Source: JAAYDK01 sp964543935 (GTDB lineage: Bacteria; Spirochaetota; Spirochaetia; Sphaerochaetales; Sphaerochaetaceae). From it: DNA of 6,920 bases. Location of the stretch: contig CAZJAK010000098.1 of assembly GCA_964543935.1 (NCBI GenBank), positions 1-6,920 of the forward strand, written 5' to 3'. The notes under the pieces were generated by a model, which saw only the letters and a list, made by a program, of their open reading frames with translations, was not told the origin of the DNA and did no database searches. Shown here in pieces: positions 6,061 through 6,920 of the stretch (position 1 is the first letter of the stretch; each line of letters begins with the position of its first letter). The position numbers were made by a program, and so were the translations under genes.

Positions 6061-6501
6061 ATGAAAGCAAGATTGATGGGCATGGTGTTGGTAGCCGTCT
6101 GCTTGATCGGTAGCTGCACCGGGTGCGACAGCGAGTTGTCGAGTAGGGACGTGACCCAAGACAGGGCAATCCTGACAGCCGAGCGCTGGGTGGCGCAAGA
6201 GAGCTACACGGTGGACTCGGAGTTGTGGGGGGTTTTGTGCATCGTTGCTGTCGACGATGCCCCCGACGACTATCAAGTGACGATATATGCGAATCCGACA
6301 TCGATCCGCAGCATCCACTCGGGAACGATCGCTTACGAAGGATCTGCCGTCATCATGACCACTTTGGTGGGTGGTATCAGTGCGAATTACTCGCTTAAGA
6401 TCACCCAGGGCAACGACGGGGCGACCGTCTTGACCTTGACCGATTCGCTGGCAAACAAGATGTTCTATTCGCCTGAGAACACTCTCGCTCCCCGCAGTTG
6501 A
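6061..6501 (+). CDS. Small predicted lipoprotein, unknown function
   Basis: This encodes 146 residues. The signal peptide has Lys2 and Arg4, then a hydrophobic core (residues 5-17). Two cysteines could be lipidated: Cys19 (context LIGSC) and Cys22 (context CTGCD). Cys19 has the better -3 residue and Cys22 the more usual Gly at -1. The mature part (about 125 residues) alternates short polar and hydrophobic stretches such as YQVTIYA, AVIMTTL, YSLKITQ and TVLTLTD, suggesting an all-beta fold. Cys50-range catalytic motifs are absent: I see no enzyme signature, zinc site or repeat. I do not recognise the family. It stands alone, with its own likely promoter in the AT-rich region, and faces the acetyltransferase gene. 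Confidence 0.85.
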   Translation: MKARLMGMVLVAVCLIGSCTGCDSELSSRDVTQDRAILTAERWVAQESYTVDSELWGVLCIVAVDDAPDDYQVTIYANPTSIRSIHSGTIAYEGSAVIMTTLVGGISANYSLKITQGNDGATVLTLTDSLANKMFYSPENTLAPRS

Positions 6502-6512
6502 TTGTAAGAAAT

Positions 6513-6541
6513 GGATCCGGCTGGCAGACCTGGCCGGATCT
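6513..6541. terminator. Hairpin between convergent genes, possible bidirectional terminator
   Basis: GATCCGGC (6514-6521) and GCCGGATC (6533-6540) are a perfect 8-bp inverted repeat. Wobble and one G-C pair can extend the stem to about 12 bp and leave a five-base loop (CAGAC). It lies 12 bases after the lipoprotein stop and about 65 bases after the acetyltransferase stop. A real U-tract is missing on the plus strand. The minus strand has only ATTTCTT after the stem. Position favours a terminator; sequence alone is not decisive. Confidence 0.45.
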
Positions 6542-6605
6542 GTCTATGATTGAACAGCATCGGGAAGGGAATTGGGATTTGAAGTTGTTGACTAAAGGAT
6601 ACACC

Positions 6606-6920
6606 CTAAAGCAAGGTTGGGGATTGCTCGTAGTTGCTTCTCCGTTCCATGAGGACGGTATTGCGCCACTTGCCGTAACGGTCCTGACCGATCTTCTCGC
6701 GATAGCCAACCATGCGGAAACCGCACTTTTCATGCAACCGGATGCTGGCGGTATTGTCTTCCATGATTCCCGATTGTAACGTCCAGATACCGCACTGCTC
6801 TGATTTTGCAATCGAATGGTTTAGAAGTCGGGCCCCAACCTGTTTCCCTTTGTATGAGTCGCGTACATAAACGCTCAACTCTGCTACACCACGATACACA
6901 AAGCGGCTCGAGACAGGCGA
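6606..6920 (-). CDS. GNAT acetyltransferase, phosphinothricin N-acetyltransferase-like (5' end outside window)
   Basis: The last 104 residues are visible, ending at the TAG at 6608-6606; the frame is open to the right edge, so the N-terminal part (about 60-70 residues by family length) is missing. The visible start SPVSSRFVYRGVAELSVYV matches the PAT/Bar/YncA branch closely. It is followed by the acetyl-CoA-binding motif A (KGKQVGARLL), then IWTLQSGI, NTASIRLHEKCGF and the closing RNTVLMERRS. The family moves acetyl from acetyl-CoA to the amino group of phosphinothricin, methionine sulfoximine or related amino-acid substrates in the cytoplasm. The true substrate here is not determined, and many chromosomal members are not resistance genes. 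A GTG at 6899 is in frame but lies inside the conserved domain, so it is not the start. Confidence 0.9.
   Translation of the reverse strand, partial: SPVSSRFVYRGVAELSVYVRDSYKGKQVGARLLNHSIAKSEQCGIWTLQSGIMEDNTASIRLHEKCGFRMVGYREKIGQDRYGKWRNTVLMERRSNYEQSPTLL

Noticed and set aside
6498..6779. Plus-strand open frame of 93 codons overlapping the acetyltransferase
   Set aside because: It starts with TTG inside the lipoprotein stop region and is mostly antisense to a strongly conserved acetyltransferase domain.

Overview
The window reads as ordinary chromosomal DNA of a diderm bacterium. It holds six protein genes (two cut by the window edges), one probable gene remnant, and an AT-rich control region of about 500 bases. 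The taxon cannot be fixed from the sequence. Heavy use of TTG for leucine, two Cys-lipoproteins with relaxed lipoboxes, a DUF3783-like protein and a protease/propeller/barrel envelope protein would suit a spirochaete such as Sphaerochaetaceae, but that is a low-confidence inference. There is no phage, transposon, CRISPR or RNA gene that I can support.

Left part (1-2760): a minus-strand two-gene operon reads toward the left edge. A 78-residue DUF3783-like protein (2360-2596) is followed after four bases by a very large exported protein (1-2355, running off the window). The large protein joins a gluzincin-type metalloprotease domain, a TolB/PD40-like propeller and the start of a probable outer-membrane beta-barrel. 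The operon promoter is unusually clear and places the start codon at or next to the transcription start, so a leaderless mRNA is predicted. A divergent promoter drives a membrane-anchored alpha/beta hydrolase on the plus strand.

Middle (2739-5555): the hydrolase gene converges on, and overlaps by 30 bases, a minus-strand gene for a lipoprotein. That lipoprotein has an unrecognised N-terminal domain, a Pro-rich linker and seven RCC1 repeats, six of exactly 48 residues and a 44-residue last one, a complete seven-bladed propeller.

Control region (5556-6060): upstream of the RCC1 lipoprotein lie a 9-bp perfect inverted repeat whose arms are about three helical turns apart, an adjacent imperfect hairpin, a 49-codon start-less reading frame that looks like the 3' end of a lost gene, and a very AT-rich stretch with a promoter for the next gene.

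Right part (6061-6920): a small plus-strand lipoprotein of unknown function faces a minus-strand phosphinothricin-type GNAT acetyltransferase cut by the right edge, with a symmetrical hairpin between them. The envelope theme is shared by four of the six genes, but nothing shows that they act as one system.
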